Source: Mucilaginibacter sp.
GTDB taxonomy: Bacteria > Bacteroidota > Bacteroidia > Sphingobacteriales > Sphingobacteriaceae
Direction of reading: 5' to 3'
Assembly (NCBI RefSeq): GCF_028287845.1
Contig: NZ_JAQBOW010000071.1
Coordinates: 1 to 64,000, forward strand
DNA: 64,000 nt
Program-made: the position numbers and the translations under genes
The notes under the pieces: model-generated
Seen by the model: the letters and a program-made list of their open reading frames with translations, nothing else
Database searches by the model: none
Told to the model about the DNA's origin: nothing
Shown: positions 39,249 through 48,884 of the stretch, piece by piece
How positions within the stretch are numbered: position 1 is the stretch's first letter
Layout: each line of letters starts with the position of its first letter

Positions 39249-40691
39249 TTTAATCTCTTTAACAACCACTCTCTTAATGCTGCCAAATAAGTTATTAAAG
39301 AAACGCTTGTACATTTCGGCATCAAATATTACAGAATCGGTAGCGGCTTTATAAGAAAGGAATAAACCAATAGGTGTTAAAATAATAATAGCTATCCACA
39401 TACCAATAAACGGAGAAGCATCGCCGGCTTTAACCGCTTTTTCGCCAATTGTTGATATGATATAATAGATTAAAAAGAATATAACCGAAACTACAACAGG
39501 CAAACCCAAGCCACCTTTACGTATGATGGCCCCAAGCGGCGCGCCAATTAAAAACAAAGCAAGGCACGCTGCCGATAGTGTGTATTTTTTTTGATATTCT
39601 ACCGATGCGCTATGCACACTGCCCGAAGCATCTTTATACCGCTCGTCGCGGGTTTTTATAAGGTCCTGTACAGAGCGCACTTCGCTTTGCGCGTTTGTAA
39701 TATAGCTAAGCCTATCTGTATTGTTAGCTGTTTTTAAAACCCCTTGTTTGTATTTTATATAATTGCTTTTAGCATGTTTTGCCGGCATAAAAAAATACTT
39801 AATATAGGGCGTCACTAACGTATAATTAACCCGCCGTCCGCTATCAATTAAATGGTTGATGTGCCCCATGGTATCCCTAAGCTGTTTTATATTCATCATC
39901 TGGAAAGCGGTTTTAAACTCGCTTTCGTTAGTGCGGTGAAGTTTAAAACCAGACATATCTAATTTGTTTTCTGTTGATTTAAAACGAAATCGTGTAAGTT
40001 TCTGGCGGGGGTTGGGGCTATAGGTTGGCCCGCCAGGATCCTCCTGGTATTTTATACCGTCTTGCAGTTGCATAACTAGATACTGATCATCAGATGAACG
40101 AAACATTTTGCCTTTTTTTGCAAATAAAAGATAGCTTTCATTGGTGCTCAGGTCTTTATGATAAATGGTTATATCATAAAGGGTTTGGCCATCCGGATCT
40201 TTATGCATTACGCGGATAGTATAACCCGGAAAGCTATTGCTGAACACACCCTCGGGTAAAAAATTAGCCGATTTCTGTTCGCGGGCATCATATAGTAAAG
40301 AAAAGTATTTAAGATTGGCTACCGGCAGCATATAGTCGGAAAAAATGAACGCGCTTATACTGAGTACAAGAACTACCACAAACATGGGGTACATGGCCCG
40401 GTTTAATGATATCCCGGCAGATTTGATGGCAACAAGCTCATAATTTTCGCCAAGGCTGCCGTAAGTCATGATAGAGGATAGCAGTACAGAAAGCGGCAGC
40501 GCCATCTGCACATTGGTGGCCGAGGCATACACCATCAATTCAACTATAATGTACCACTCAAACCCTTTGCCTATCAGGTCGTCAATGTATTTCCATAGAA
40601 ATAGCATCAGCAGCACAAACATTACTATCAAAAAGGTCACCAAAAAGGGCCTTATAAATGATTTAAGTAATAAAAGATGTATCTTTTTCAC
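39243..40691 (-). CDS. LptF/LptG-family LPS export permease
   Basis: YjgP/YjgQ pattern: LLKSFIRPFLVTFLIVMFVLLMLFLWKYIDDLIGKG, MTYGSLGENYELVAIKSAGISLNRAM. Confidence 0.9.
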   Translation of the reverse strand: MKKIHLLLLKSFIRPFLVTFLIVMFVLLMLFLWKYIDDLIGKGFEWYIIVELMVYASATNVQMALPLSVLLSSIMTYGSLGENYELVAIKSAGISLNRAMYPMFVVVLVLSISAFIFSDYMLPVANLKYFSLLYDAREQKSANFLPEGVFSNSFPGYTIRVMHKDPDGQTLYDITIYHKDLSTNESYLLFAKKGKMFRSSDDQYLVMQLQDGIKYQEDPGGPTYSPNPRQKLTRFRFKSTENKLDMSGFKLHRTNESEFKTAFQMMNIKQLRDTMGHINHLIDSGRRVNYTLVTPYIKYFFMPAKHAKSNYIKYKQGVLKTANNTDRLSYITNAQSEVRSVQDLIKTRDERYKDASGSVHSASVEYQKKYTLSAACLALFLIGAPLGAIIRKGGLGLPVVVSVIFFLIYYIISTIGEKAVKAGDASPFIGMWIAIIILTPIGLFLSYKAATDSVIFDAEMYKRFFNNLFGSIKRVVVKEIKD

Positions 40692-40718
40692 AGGTACAAA
40701 ATTAGGGAAAAATCCCCG

Positions 40719-41099
40719 TTATGCGCCTAATACGCTTACAAGGTATCGTATTTGGTTATCCCAGATCAATCTGCGTTCGCCCATTGTATCTTCGGTGGCA
40801 AAATCAGTTATGCTAAGTGCAACATCGTTGGTTAGCTCATCCTGTATTATTTCCATCTCAAAAAAACAATGCGGATCGTCTTCCATCCATTTAAACCTAA
40901 CCAGTTTATTTTCTTTAATGTTTATCAGCTTGGCTTTTTGCTGTTCATCATCCCAGGTAAAGGTATAAACCTGATCGCGCACGCTAACATCATCAGCAAA
41001 CCATTGGGTAAGACCATTAGGCTCGTTTAGAAAGGTGTATAATATTCTTGGAGATGATTTTATTTCATACTCAATATTAAATCTCTTTTTCTCAGACAT
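40719..41099 (-). CDS. START-like/SRPBCC domain protein
   Basis: KFNIEYEIKSSPRILYTFLNEPNGLTQWFADDVSVRDQVYTFTWDDEQQKAKLI-type sequence (supplied ORF reads KKRFNIEYEIKSSPRILYTFL..). Confidence 0.85.
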   Translation of the reverse strand: MSEKKRFNIEYEIKSSPRILYTFLNEPNGLTQWFADDVSVRDQVYTFTWDDEQQKAKLINIKENKLVRFKWMEDDPHCFFEMEIIQDELTNDVALSITDFATEDTMGERRLIWDNQIRYLVSVLGA

Positions 41100-41169
41100 C
41101 GGGGAGTTTATAATTGAAGGCTAATAAGCCACAATGTTAACATTTTTTCTAAAGGAAACGAATTTCTGC

Positions 41170-41177
41170 TATATTTG
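41170..41177 (+). promoter_or_regulatory. putative -7 element TATATTTG upstream of the tRNA
   Basis: TAnnTTTG match about 78 bp upstream of the tRNA; a clear -33 element was not established. Confidence 0.4.
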
Positions 41178-41254
41178 CAAACCTTTTTTATGGGTAACCA
41201 TTTTTAAGATAAAGCGGCTAAGCTAATTAGCGTGTCTTAACACTTAAAAAAAAC

Positions 41255-41328
41255 GGCGGGGTAGCTCAGATGGTTAGAGCGTAGGATTCATAACCCTAAG
41301 GTCGGCAGTTCGATCCTGCTCCCCGCTA
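41255..41328 (+). tRNA. tRNA-Met (anticodon CAT)
   Basis: GGCGGGG..CCCCGCT acceptor, GCTC AGATGGTTA GAGC D-arm, TTCATAA anticodon loop, GGCAG TTCGATC CTGCT T-arm. Confidence 0.92.
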
Positions 41329-41335
41329 CTGGCAG

Positions 41336-41366
41336 AAAGCCTTCGAGAAATCGAAGGCTTTTCTTG
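41336..41366 (+). terminator. intrinsic terminator of the tRNA
   Basis: AAAGCCTTCGA gaaa TCGAAGGCTTTTCTTG. Confidence 0.8.
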
Positions 41367-41479
41367 TTTGATAGAGTTTGCCGACTTAGCTAAATAATGG
41401 CAATGCCTGTTGTAATCCTTTAAGGCGCTATCAGTGAGCGATATAATGATAATCTTTTGTAAACATTAGGCATCTACAA

Positions 41480-41724
41480 GGGCAGACGCATTAAAATAAC
41501 TCAAAGAGTACCGCCTATATAAGGAGGCTCCAATAGGAGCCAAAATAGGGTTTGTCTCGTCCGTCTATAAACAGGGAGCTCCTCCGGAGCCAGTATTTGC
41601 TGAAACAAAGCGGACATTTGACTCCGGGGGAGTCACCTGTTTATAGAAAAGCTATAAAGTTAGAAAAGGCTCCATGGGAGCCTCCTAATGATGTGTATTA
41701 TTATTTTAATGAGTCTGCCCTGAG
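41480..41724. repeat. palindromic MITE-like repeat, copy 1
   Basis: GGGCAGACGCATTAAAATAA ... TTATTTTAATGAGTCTGCCC; near-identical to 44621-44871; nested AGGAGGCTCC, ATAAACAGG and GAGCTCC palindromes. Confidence 0.85.
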
Positions 41725-41791
41725 CCATCTACCCGTTGATAGGGTCTATTACGTAATTTAATCCTATCTTTATTTTCTAAACCTTAACGCA

Positions 41792-43135
41792 ATGATTAAA
41801 AAAAGACCCAATCTTTTATTGCTGTTCCTGATTTTACAAAGTTGCACCTATGCTCAAACTTTCAACAAAGCCAAGTTAGATAGTTTTTTTGTTGCGCTGA
41901 ACACGCGGGATGAAAACATGGGTAGCATCGCCATAGCTGCCAATGGAGTGGTGGTCTATCAAAACGCCATCGGTTATAGTCAGGTAAATAAAGGTTTAAA
42001 AACGCCAGCGACCATTGAAACTAAATATCGGATAGGCTCTATCAGTAAGATGTTTACCGCAACTATGATATTTCAGCTAATCGATGAAGGTAAGCTTAGC
42101 TTTGAAACGCGCTTGGCGAGTTATTTCCCACAACTTCCTAATGCCGGAAAGATCACCATAGGAGAAATGCTTGACCACCGTAGCGGTCTTCATAATTTTA
42201 CGAATGACTCGCTTTATAGGACATATATGAGCATCCCTAAGTCAGAAGCCGAAATGACCGCCATCTTTGCCAGGCAGAAACCCGATTTTGAACCGGATGC
42301 AAAGGCTGAATATAGCAATACCAATTTCGTGCTGCTGGGTTATATCATTGAAAAATTGACTGGTAAAACCTATGCCGAAGAATTAAAAAAACGCGTCACC
42401 ACAAAAATAGGCTTGGCAGACACTTATTACGGTACTAAAGCCAACCCAGCCAATAATGAAGCATACTCCTACGATTACGCAACACAGTGGACGCAAGTGC
42501 CCGAAACGGATATGAGTATTCCAGGTGGGGCTGGCGCGATTGTATCTACGCCGACTGACCTGATTAAATTTATAAATGCGCTTTTTGCAGGCAAACTCAT
42601 TAGCCAAGCTAGTTTAGAGTTGATGAAAACGATGAAGGACAATTACGGTATGGCCATGTTTGCCTTTCATTTTTTTAATGATAAAAACGGTTATGGACAT
42701 GCCGGAGGCATTGACGGATTTTCCAGTTTACTTATTTATTTTCCCGAGGATAAGCTGGCTGTAGCCTATATCTCCAATGGTATCAGGTATTCAACCAATG
42801 ATATTGTCAAAGGTGCATTAAGTATTTATTTTAACCGCCCGTTTTCAATCCCTGAGTTTAATGAGTCTAAAACGATTACACTAAATACTACTGACCTTGA
42901 TAAATATGTGGGTAAGTATACCAGTACCCAAATGCCACTAAAGATTGATATCACTAAAAACAATACCGTGCTGTTTGCGCAAGCCACTGGTCAGAGGGCA
43001 TTGCCGCTGGAAGCTAAAGGAGGTGATAAATTTGTTTTTTCTGCTGCTGGCGTTACTTTGCAATTTGAGCCCCGTAAAAAAACTTTTACTTTAACCCAAG
43101 GAGGAAAGACCTATTTATTTACTAAAACCGACTAA
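41792..43135 (+). CDS. serine hydrolase, class C beta-lactamase-related
   Basis: SISKMFTATM (SxxK), YSNTNF (YxN), HAGGIDGFSS (HxG). Confidence 0.93.
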   Translation: MIKKRPNLLLLFLILQSCTYAQTFNKAKLDSFFVALNTRDENMGSIAIAANGVVVYQNAIGYSQVNKGLKTPATIETKYRIGSISKMFTATMIFQLIDEGKLSFETRLASYFPQLPNAGKITIGEMLDHRSGLHNFTNDSLYRTYMSIPKSEAEMTAIFARQKPDFEPDAKAEYSNTNFVLLGYIIEKLTGKTYAEELKKRVTTKIGLADTYYGTKANPANNEAYSYDYATQWTQVPETDMSIPGGAGAIVSTPTDLIKFINALFAGKLISQASLELMKTMKDNYGMAMFAFHFFNDKNGYGHAGGIDGFSSLLIYFPEDKLAVAYISNGIRYSTNDIVKGALSIYFNRPFSIPEFNESKTITLNTTDLDKYVGKYTSTQMPLKIDITKNNTVLFAQATGQRALPLEAKGGDKFVFSAAGVTLQFEPRKKTFTLTQGGKTYLFTKTD

Positions 43136-43310
43136 TGGGATTAAATTGTAAATTCGAGATTGACTGTCCGGTATGGGCTACAAAAGCCACTCAAAGGTGG
43201 CTTTTTTGCTTAGCTACAGCTTTGTCCTGTCATATCCCATTACAAGCCGACTAATAGCTTTTATATTAAAAACGAGGCCGAAGAAAGTAATTGATTGATA
43301 ATAATTACAT

Positions 43311-44585
43311 TTGATAAAACTCGCCCTGTATATGAAAAAAATATCCTTCATATCGCTATTTATTTCATGCTTTTTTACAGCCGGAGCGCAAACAATTAAG
43401 AATGCCAACCTCATTATTGGCAAGGTTGATAGTATACATTCTGAAATATTAAATGAAAACAGGCAGGTATGGATATATCTTCCTGCCAGTGCCGGCAATG
43501 TTATTTATGCCCGGCAACATTATCCTGTATTGTATTTATTAGATGCCGAAGATCACTTTACGTCGGTTACCGCAATGATTCAACAATTAAGCGAAATAAA
43601 TGGTAACACGGTAGTCCCCGAAATGATAGTTGTAGGAATAACCAATACAGACAGGACACGCGATCTTACACCAACCAATTCGCTGATTGGTTTTAATGGT
43701 AAAACAAACCCGGGATTAAAAACTTCCGGCGGCGGCGAAAAATTTGCAGCATTTATAGAAAAAGAATTGATGCCCCACATTGACTCTTTGTATGCCCCAT
43801 CACCTTATAAAGTAATAATTGGCCATTCACTTGGCGGGTTGGAGGTGATGTATATCCTGGTGCATCATCCCGGTTTGTTTAATGCTTATGTGGCTATCGA
43901 CCCAAGCATGTGGTGGGATTCCAGAAAATTATTGAACGAAACAGAGGGCGTGCTGGCCCAAAAAAAATTCGAAGGCAGATCTTTATTCATGGCGATAGCC
44001 AATACGATGCCTTCGGGTATGGATACGATGGAAGCCAGAAAGGACACATCTGCAGCTACCATTCATATCAGAGCTTTATTGACGCTTAATGAGGCCATAA
44101 GAAGCAACGCCGCTAACGGCCTGACGTTTGCTTATAAATACTATTATCAGGATAATCATGGGTCTGTTCCGCTTATTGCAGCGTATGATGCCCTGCATTT
44201 TTTATTCAACGGATTTGGTTTTACCGCAGACGAAATTGCTGAGTTTTTTGATTTAACTGTTAAGGTTGATGCAGCAACATTAATTAGCGATCATTATCAA
44301 CGGATTTCAAATCAAATGGGGTACAAGGTGCTTCCGCCGCAGTCATTGTTTGGCCTGATCGGTCGTTCCCTTTTGGTGAAAAATATGCCGGAGCAGGCCT
44401 ACTCGGTCTTCAGTTTATATCTCCATAATTATCCAGACAGCTTTAACGCAAATGATAGTTTTGGCGATTACTATAAAAGCAAAGGGGACACACAGCATGC
44501 GATTGAATATTATTTAAAAGCGCTTGCTATTTTGGAGAACAGTGATACAAGGGCAAAACTTAAGCAACTTCAGGAAAAGAATTAG
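43311..44585 (+). CDS. secreted alpha/beta-hydrolase esterase (IroE/Fes-like) with TPR-like tail
   Basis: PVLYLLDAEDHFTSVTAMIQQLS, IIGHSLGGLEVMYIL (GHSLGG), AIDPSMWWD; ORF could start at 43332 (MKKISFISL). Confidence 0.9.
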   Translation: MIKLALYMKKISFISLFISCFFTAGAQTIKNANLIIGKVDSIHSEILNENRQVWIYLPASAGNVIYARQHYPVLYLLDAEDHFTSVTAMIQQLSEINGNTVVPEMIVVGITNTDRTRDLTPTNSLIGFNGKTNPGLKTSGGGEKFAAFIEKELMPHIDSLYAPSPYKVIIGHSLGGLEVMYILVHHPGLFNAYVAIDPSMWWDSRKLLNETEGVLAQKKFEGRSLFMAIANTMPSGMDTMEARKDTSAATIHIRALLTLNEAIRSNAANGLTFAYKYYYQDNHGSVPLIAAYDALHFLFNGFGFTADEIAEFFDLTVKVDAATLISDHYQRISNQMGYKVLPPQSLFGLIGRSLLVKNMPEQAYSVFSLYLHNYPDSFNANDSFGDYYKSKGDTQHAIEYYLKALAILENSDTRAKLKQLQEKN

Positions 44586-44620
44586 GAATTGTTGTAACCG
44601 CAGGAGTCCGCAAAGGACAA

Positions 44621-44871
44621 ACTCAGGGCAAACGCATTAAAATAACTCAAAGCGTATCGCCTATATAAGGAGGCTCCAATAGGAGCCAAAAATAGGTTTG
44701 CATTGTCTTCTATAAACAGGGAGCTCCTCCGGAGCAATATTTGCTGAAACAAAGCGGACGTTTGACTCCGGAGGAGTCACCTGTTTATAGAAATAAGCTA
44801 TAAAGTTAGAAAAGGCTCCGATAGGAGCCTCCTAATAGCGCGTATTATTTTTTAATACGTTTGCCCCGAGT
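44621..44871. repeat. palindromic MITE-like repeat, copy 2
   Basis: ACTCAGGGCAAACGCATTAAAATAA ... TTTTTTAATACGTTTGCCCCGAGT; same internal sequence as 41480-41724. Confidence 0.85.
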
Positions 44872-44941
44872 ACAAAGATCACAAGGCCAGGCATTATTTC
44901 CTTTTGCTTATATTTGGCTATGTTTCCTCATCCGTTTTAAT

Positions 44942-45835
44942 ATGCTTGACTTTCGCTTACAGGTTTTTTACACAGTTGCCAAAAGACTCAATTTTACTAA
45001 AGCCTCGGCCGAATTGTATATTAGCCAGCCTGCGGTAACAAAGCATATTAAAGAATTAGAAGCAAGCTACAAAACATCCCTGTTTGAACGGAGCGGCAAT
45101 AAAAAGATCAGTTTAACCCCGGCCGGGGAAGTGCTTTTGCAATACACCGATAAACTATTGGATATTTATCGCGAGTTGGAATATGATATGAATACGCTTA
45201 TTGACCAGCATAAAGGCATATTGCGCCTCGGTGCAAGCACTACAGTAGCGCAGTATGTTATACCGCCCATATTAGCACAGTTCCATAATAAATTCAGGGA
45301 TATCAAGGTGCAACTTATCCCCGGTAATACCGAAGAAATAGAACAAGCTTTGTTAAGTAAAGAAATTGATGTGGGTATTATTGAGGGCGTTGCTCATAAT
45401 CCGCAAATAAAATATGAGAAGTATTTAAAGGATGAATTAGTGCTGGTAAGTGCCGCGAATAACGCATCAATAAAAAAGGAAACCATTAAACCCGAAGAGC
45501 TTAAAAACTATCCTTTGCTAATGCGCGAGCCCGGTTCGGGAACTTTGGATGTGATAGCACATGCTTTAAAACCCCATCACATTAAATTAGCAGACCTGCA
45601 AATAGAGATGCAGTTAGGCGGTACTGAAAGTATTAAATCTTATCTGTTGCATAGTAATTGCCTGGCATTTTTATCGATACATTCTATTTTAAAAGAATTG
45701 AAGAATGGCGAATGCCGTATTATTGATATTAAAGGCCTTTCTATTGAGCGCCCATTCCATTTTATACAGCCGCATGGCCAGCCATCTTCACTTGCGGAAC
45801 TATTTACGTGTTTTGCCCGAAATTATAAGCTTTAA
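44942..45835 (+). CDS. LysR-family transcriptional regulator
   Basis: MLDFRLQVFYTVAKRLNFTKASAELYISQPAVTKHIKELEASYKTSLFERSGNKKISLTPAGE; upstream ORF extension lies partly in the repeat. Confidence 0.94.
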   Translation: MLDFRLQVFYTVAKRLNFTKASAELYISQPAVTKHIKELEASYKTSLFERSGNKKISLTPAGEVLLQYTDKLLDIYRELEYDMNTLIDQHKGILRLGASTTVAQYVIPPILAQFHNKFRDIKVQLIPGNTEEIEQALLSKEIDVGIIEGVAHNPQIKYEKYLKDELVLVSAANNASIKKETIKPEELKNYPLLMREPGSGTLDVIAHALKPHHIKLADLQIEMQLGGTESIKSYLLHSNCLAFLSIHSILKELKNGECRIIDIKGLSIERPFHFIQPHGQPSSLAELFTCFARNYKL

Positions 45836-45860
45836 ATAAGAAATTATAAGCTTTAAATAA
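45819..45860. repeat. perfect 21-bp tandem duplication over a stop codon
   Basis: GAAATTATAAGCTTTAAATAA at 45819-45839 and again at 45840-45860. Confidence 0.9.
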
Positions 45861-45957
45861 AATGATGCTATCAATAACTTTTGGTTATTGATAATTAGAT
45901 TATGTAATAAAAAAGGTGTGGCCCAATAACGGACCTTTGAGTAGCAAAAAGAAAAAA

Positions 45958-46932
45958 ATGCATACTCAAAATCAATTAACACCCACCAGCGGATATATCT
46001 TCGACGTTAATGATAATACCCGGAAAATTTTATTTATAGGCTGTATGGCCCTTTGTGTTACTACGTTTATAAGCCCGGCAATAGCTTTGTTAATGGGCCT
46101 TGTTATTGCCCAGCTAACGGGCCATCCCTATCTCCAACTTAATCATAAAGCAACACATTTGTTATTGCAAATATCTGTAGTAGGCTTGGGTTTTGGCATG
46201 AATGTGCACCATGTTATGCAGGCCGGAAAAGAAGGGATATTGTTCACCATTGCATCTATAACCGGAACTCTTGTTTTTGGTTATTTTATGGGTAAATGGT
46301 TAAAAATAGAACAGAAAACATCCTATCTAATTGCCGCCGGTACTGCTATTTGCGGTGGCAGCGCCATTGCAGCTATATCGCCCGTTATTAAAGCCGAAGA
46401 GAAGCAAATATCTGTCGCGCTGGGCTGTGTTTTTATTTTAAACGCTATTGCTTTGTTTGTGTTCCCCATTATTGGTCACCACCTTAATATGTCGCAAACG
46501 CAATTTGGCTTATGGTGTGCCATTGCTATTCATGACACCAGCTCTGTTGTTGGCGCTTCCAGTAAATATGGCGCTCATGCCCTGGAGGTTGCTACAACTG
46601 TAAAGCTGGCCCGCGCCTTATGGATCATACCTGTGGCTTTTATGTCGACATTTATTTTCAAAAACAAATCTAAAAAAATCAGCATACCTTATTTTATCGG
46701 TTTATTTATATTGGCCATGCTTGCTAATACCTATATACCGGCAACAAAATTGATTAGTCCCTATATGATCATTATAGCGAAAGCCGGATTAACGCTTACC
46801 TTATTTTTGATAGGCGCGGGGCTTTCCAGGAAAGTATTAGCATCCGTAGGGCTAAAACCATTATTGCAGGGAGTGGTACTTTGGATTGTTATTTCAGTTA
46901 CTGCATTATATGCGGTAATGCATTTAGCATAA
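45958..46932 (+). CDS. YeiH/UPF0324-family membrane protein (putative sulfate exporter family)
   Basis: LLQISVVGLGFGMNVHHVMQAGKEG, AAGTAICGGSAIAAISPVIKA, AIAIHDTSSVVGASSKYGAHALEVATTVKLARALWIIP. Confidence 0.93.
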   Translation: MHTQNQLTPTSGYIFDVNDNTRKILFIGCMALCVTTFISPAIALLMGLVIAQLTGHPYLQLNHKATHLLLQISVVGLGFGMNVHHVMQAGKEGILFTIASITGTLVFGYFMGKWLKIEQKTSYLIAAGTAICGGSAIAAISPVIKAEEKQISVALGCVFILNAIALFVFPIIGHHLNMSQTQFGLWCAIAIHDTSSVVGASSKYGAHALEVATTVKLARALWIIPVAFMSTFIFKNKSKKISIPYFIGLFILAMLANTYIPATKLISPYMIIIAKAGLTLTLFLIGAGLSRKVLASVGLKPLLQGVVLWIVISVTALYAVMHLA

Positions 46933-47199
46933 TCCTTCCTAACTATTTAATCGACTTGATTTTCAGCACATTGTAATTTTTGGTGTGCCAAGGTGTGCCT
47001 GGTACAGTACAGTAATAATATTTAATGGAAGATAACTCATCATAGATTTGCCATTAAACGCAATCATTCCTTTTGCGATTGACCATTCATGTATATTTGC
47101 TATTGCAAGCAGCCACGTGAGTCATCCTGTTATAATTTGGTTAAGCAACTGGCTGAAAATAAAGTGAATCGATACATCATACCATAAACATAAAAAATC

Positions 47200-48054
47200 A
47201 TGAACACAACAAAAATAGGCTGGATAGGGCTGGGCAAAATGGGTATTCCCATGTCGCAATCATTAATAAAAGCTGGCTTTCCTGTAATTGTATACAATCG
47301 CAGTAAAGAAAAAGAAGCGGGTTTAAAAGCAAGCGGTGCCGGTGTTGCATTAACCCCAGCGGCTTTGATACAGCAGGCAGAGGTAGTTATCATTATGGTT
47401 ACTGATGATAAAGCTATTGGAGACATTTTTAAAGGCGGCAATGGCCTGTTAGGTGCAGGCACCAGCGGAAAGATCATCATTAACATGAGCACGGTATCGC
47501 CGGCAATAAGTAAGGAAATGGCTACTGCCTGTGAGCAGCAAGGCAATCATTATTTGGATGCACCGGTGTCTGGCAGTGTAAAGCAAGCGCAGGAAGCACA
47601 ACTGGTTATTATGGCAGGTGGTGATGAAAGCACTTTCGAAAAATCTAAGCCAATACTTGAAAAAATTGGCCGCATGGCCCTGCGTGTAGGTGATACCGGC
47701 TCGGGCAACACGGCGAAACTCGTTATTAATACCTTACTTGGCATACAAGCTCAAGGATTGGCGGAGGCAGTTGTTTTTGCGCAACAGAACGGCATTAAAA
47801 ATACAGACCTGATGACGCTCATCAATAACAGCGCGCTAGGCAGCCCATTTATTAAAATAAAAGGCGAAGCCATTGTAAATAATAACTTTAATGCCATGTT
47901 TTCATTAAGCAACATTGCGAAAGATCTGCGCCTTGCCAAGAACATTGGCCTTTCAACCCCGCTTGGTGAGGTTGCTTATCAAACATTTCAAGATGCAGAG
48001 CCAGCTTTGGGTGATGAGGACATTATTGCGGTTTACAAACAAATAAGTATTTAA
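47200..48054 (+). CDS. NAD(P)-dependent 3-hydroxyisobutyrate dehydrogenase-family oxidoreductase
   Basis: IGWIGLGKMGIPMSQSLIKAGFPVIVYNRS, DAPVSGSVKQAQEAQLVIMAGG, GSGNTAKLVIN. Confidence 0.93.
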   Translation: MNTTKIGWIGLGKMGIPMSQSLIKAGFPVIVYNRSKEKEAGLKASGAGVALTPAALIQQAEVVIIMVTDDKAIGDIFKGGNGLLGAGTSGKIIINMSTVSPAISKEMATACEQQGNHYLDAPVSGSVKQAQEAQLVIMAGGDESTFEKSKPILEKIGRMALRVGDTGSGNTAKLVINTLLGIQAQGLAEAVVFAQQNGIKNTDLMTLINNSALGSPFIKIKGEAIVNNNFNAMFSLSNIAKDLRLAKNIGLSTPLGEVAYQTFQDAEPALGDEDIIAVYKQISI

Positions 48055-48083
48055 TTTTGCCGGAACCGAAATTGGAATTAAAG

Positions 48084-48126
48084 AATTTTAAGGGATTGTT
48101 TTAGGGCAAAACAATCCCTTAAAATT
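48084..48126. terminator. 19-bp perfect hairpin, probably terminator (possibly bidirectional)
   Basis: AATTTTAAGGGATTGTTTT agggc AAAACAATCCCTTAAAATT between convergent genes. Confidence 0.65.
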
Positions 48127-48170
48127 TCTCATCATAGCGTTATGCAACAGCTATAAAAGTTGTATAAATA

Positions 48171-48821
48171 TTATTCAGACCAGGGCGAATGTAAAATGCA
48201 ATCGCAAAAGTTTTTTCTATGGAAGTTCGGGATCATATACGCGCAAACATCCGCTTTAATGTTACCAAAAGTGGTTTCTGTTTTGTGTTCAAATCCACTG
48301 AAAAAAGTCGGTATTATCTTTTTCTTAAAATCATTTCTTGGAAACGCTGCTATAATGTCCATTCTATTCTGCTCGGTAAGGTTTTCATATCCCTCGCCCA
48401 TTACATCAAGCCCAACGCCTGAATACATCAGGGCAACCTCGGGTTCTTTGTGTTCAGCAATTCCGATGGTTGTGTGAAGGGCTATGGTATCCCAAACAAG
48501 CTGAAGCGATTCTTTTGGAAGTCCGTGACTTTTAAGAAAATCCCGCGCGGCATTTGCGCCATCCACTTCGAATCTTTTATCAGGGCTACTGTAGTGTTTG
48601 GTTAAACCAAGATCATGAAAGACAGAGCTTACATAGAGCAATTCCGGATCATACACTATACTATTGCGCTGCCCGTTAAGGGACGAAAAAAGAAAAACTC
48701 TTAACGAATGATTATAAATAAATTCTGTGCCATGCTCGAGTAAAAGCTCAGTAGCTTGCTTAGCTATGCTGCTATCCGGAATCTTAATGCCGGCTACGGT
48801 TGATAATTGATTGACTAACAT
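48171..48821 (-). CDS. HD-domain phosphohydrolase-like protein
   Basis: HSLRVFLFSSLNG.., YVSSVFHDLGLTKHY (HD), DTIALHTTIGIAEHKEPEV. Confidence 0.82.
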   Translation of the reverse strand: MLVNQLSTVAGIKIPDSSIAKQATELLLEHGTEFIYNHSLRVFLFSSLNGQRNSIVYDPELLYVSSVFHDLGLTKHYSSPDKRFEVDGANAARDFLKSHGLPKESLQLVWDTIALHTTIGIAEHKEPEVALMYSGVGLDVMGEGYENLTEQNRMDIIAAFPRNDFKKKIIPTFFSGFEHKTETTFGNIKADVCAYMIPNFHRKNFCDCILHSPWSE

Positions 48822-48884
48822 ATCTTTGTTTTTTATTCAAAGATATTGAACACGGCGCTTTGATGGAATGTCAAAAACGGGCCT

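Noticed and set aside
41552-41761. 69-aa ORF
   Set aside because: Lies mostly within the palindromic repeat copy 1; not preserved as a frame in copy 2
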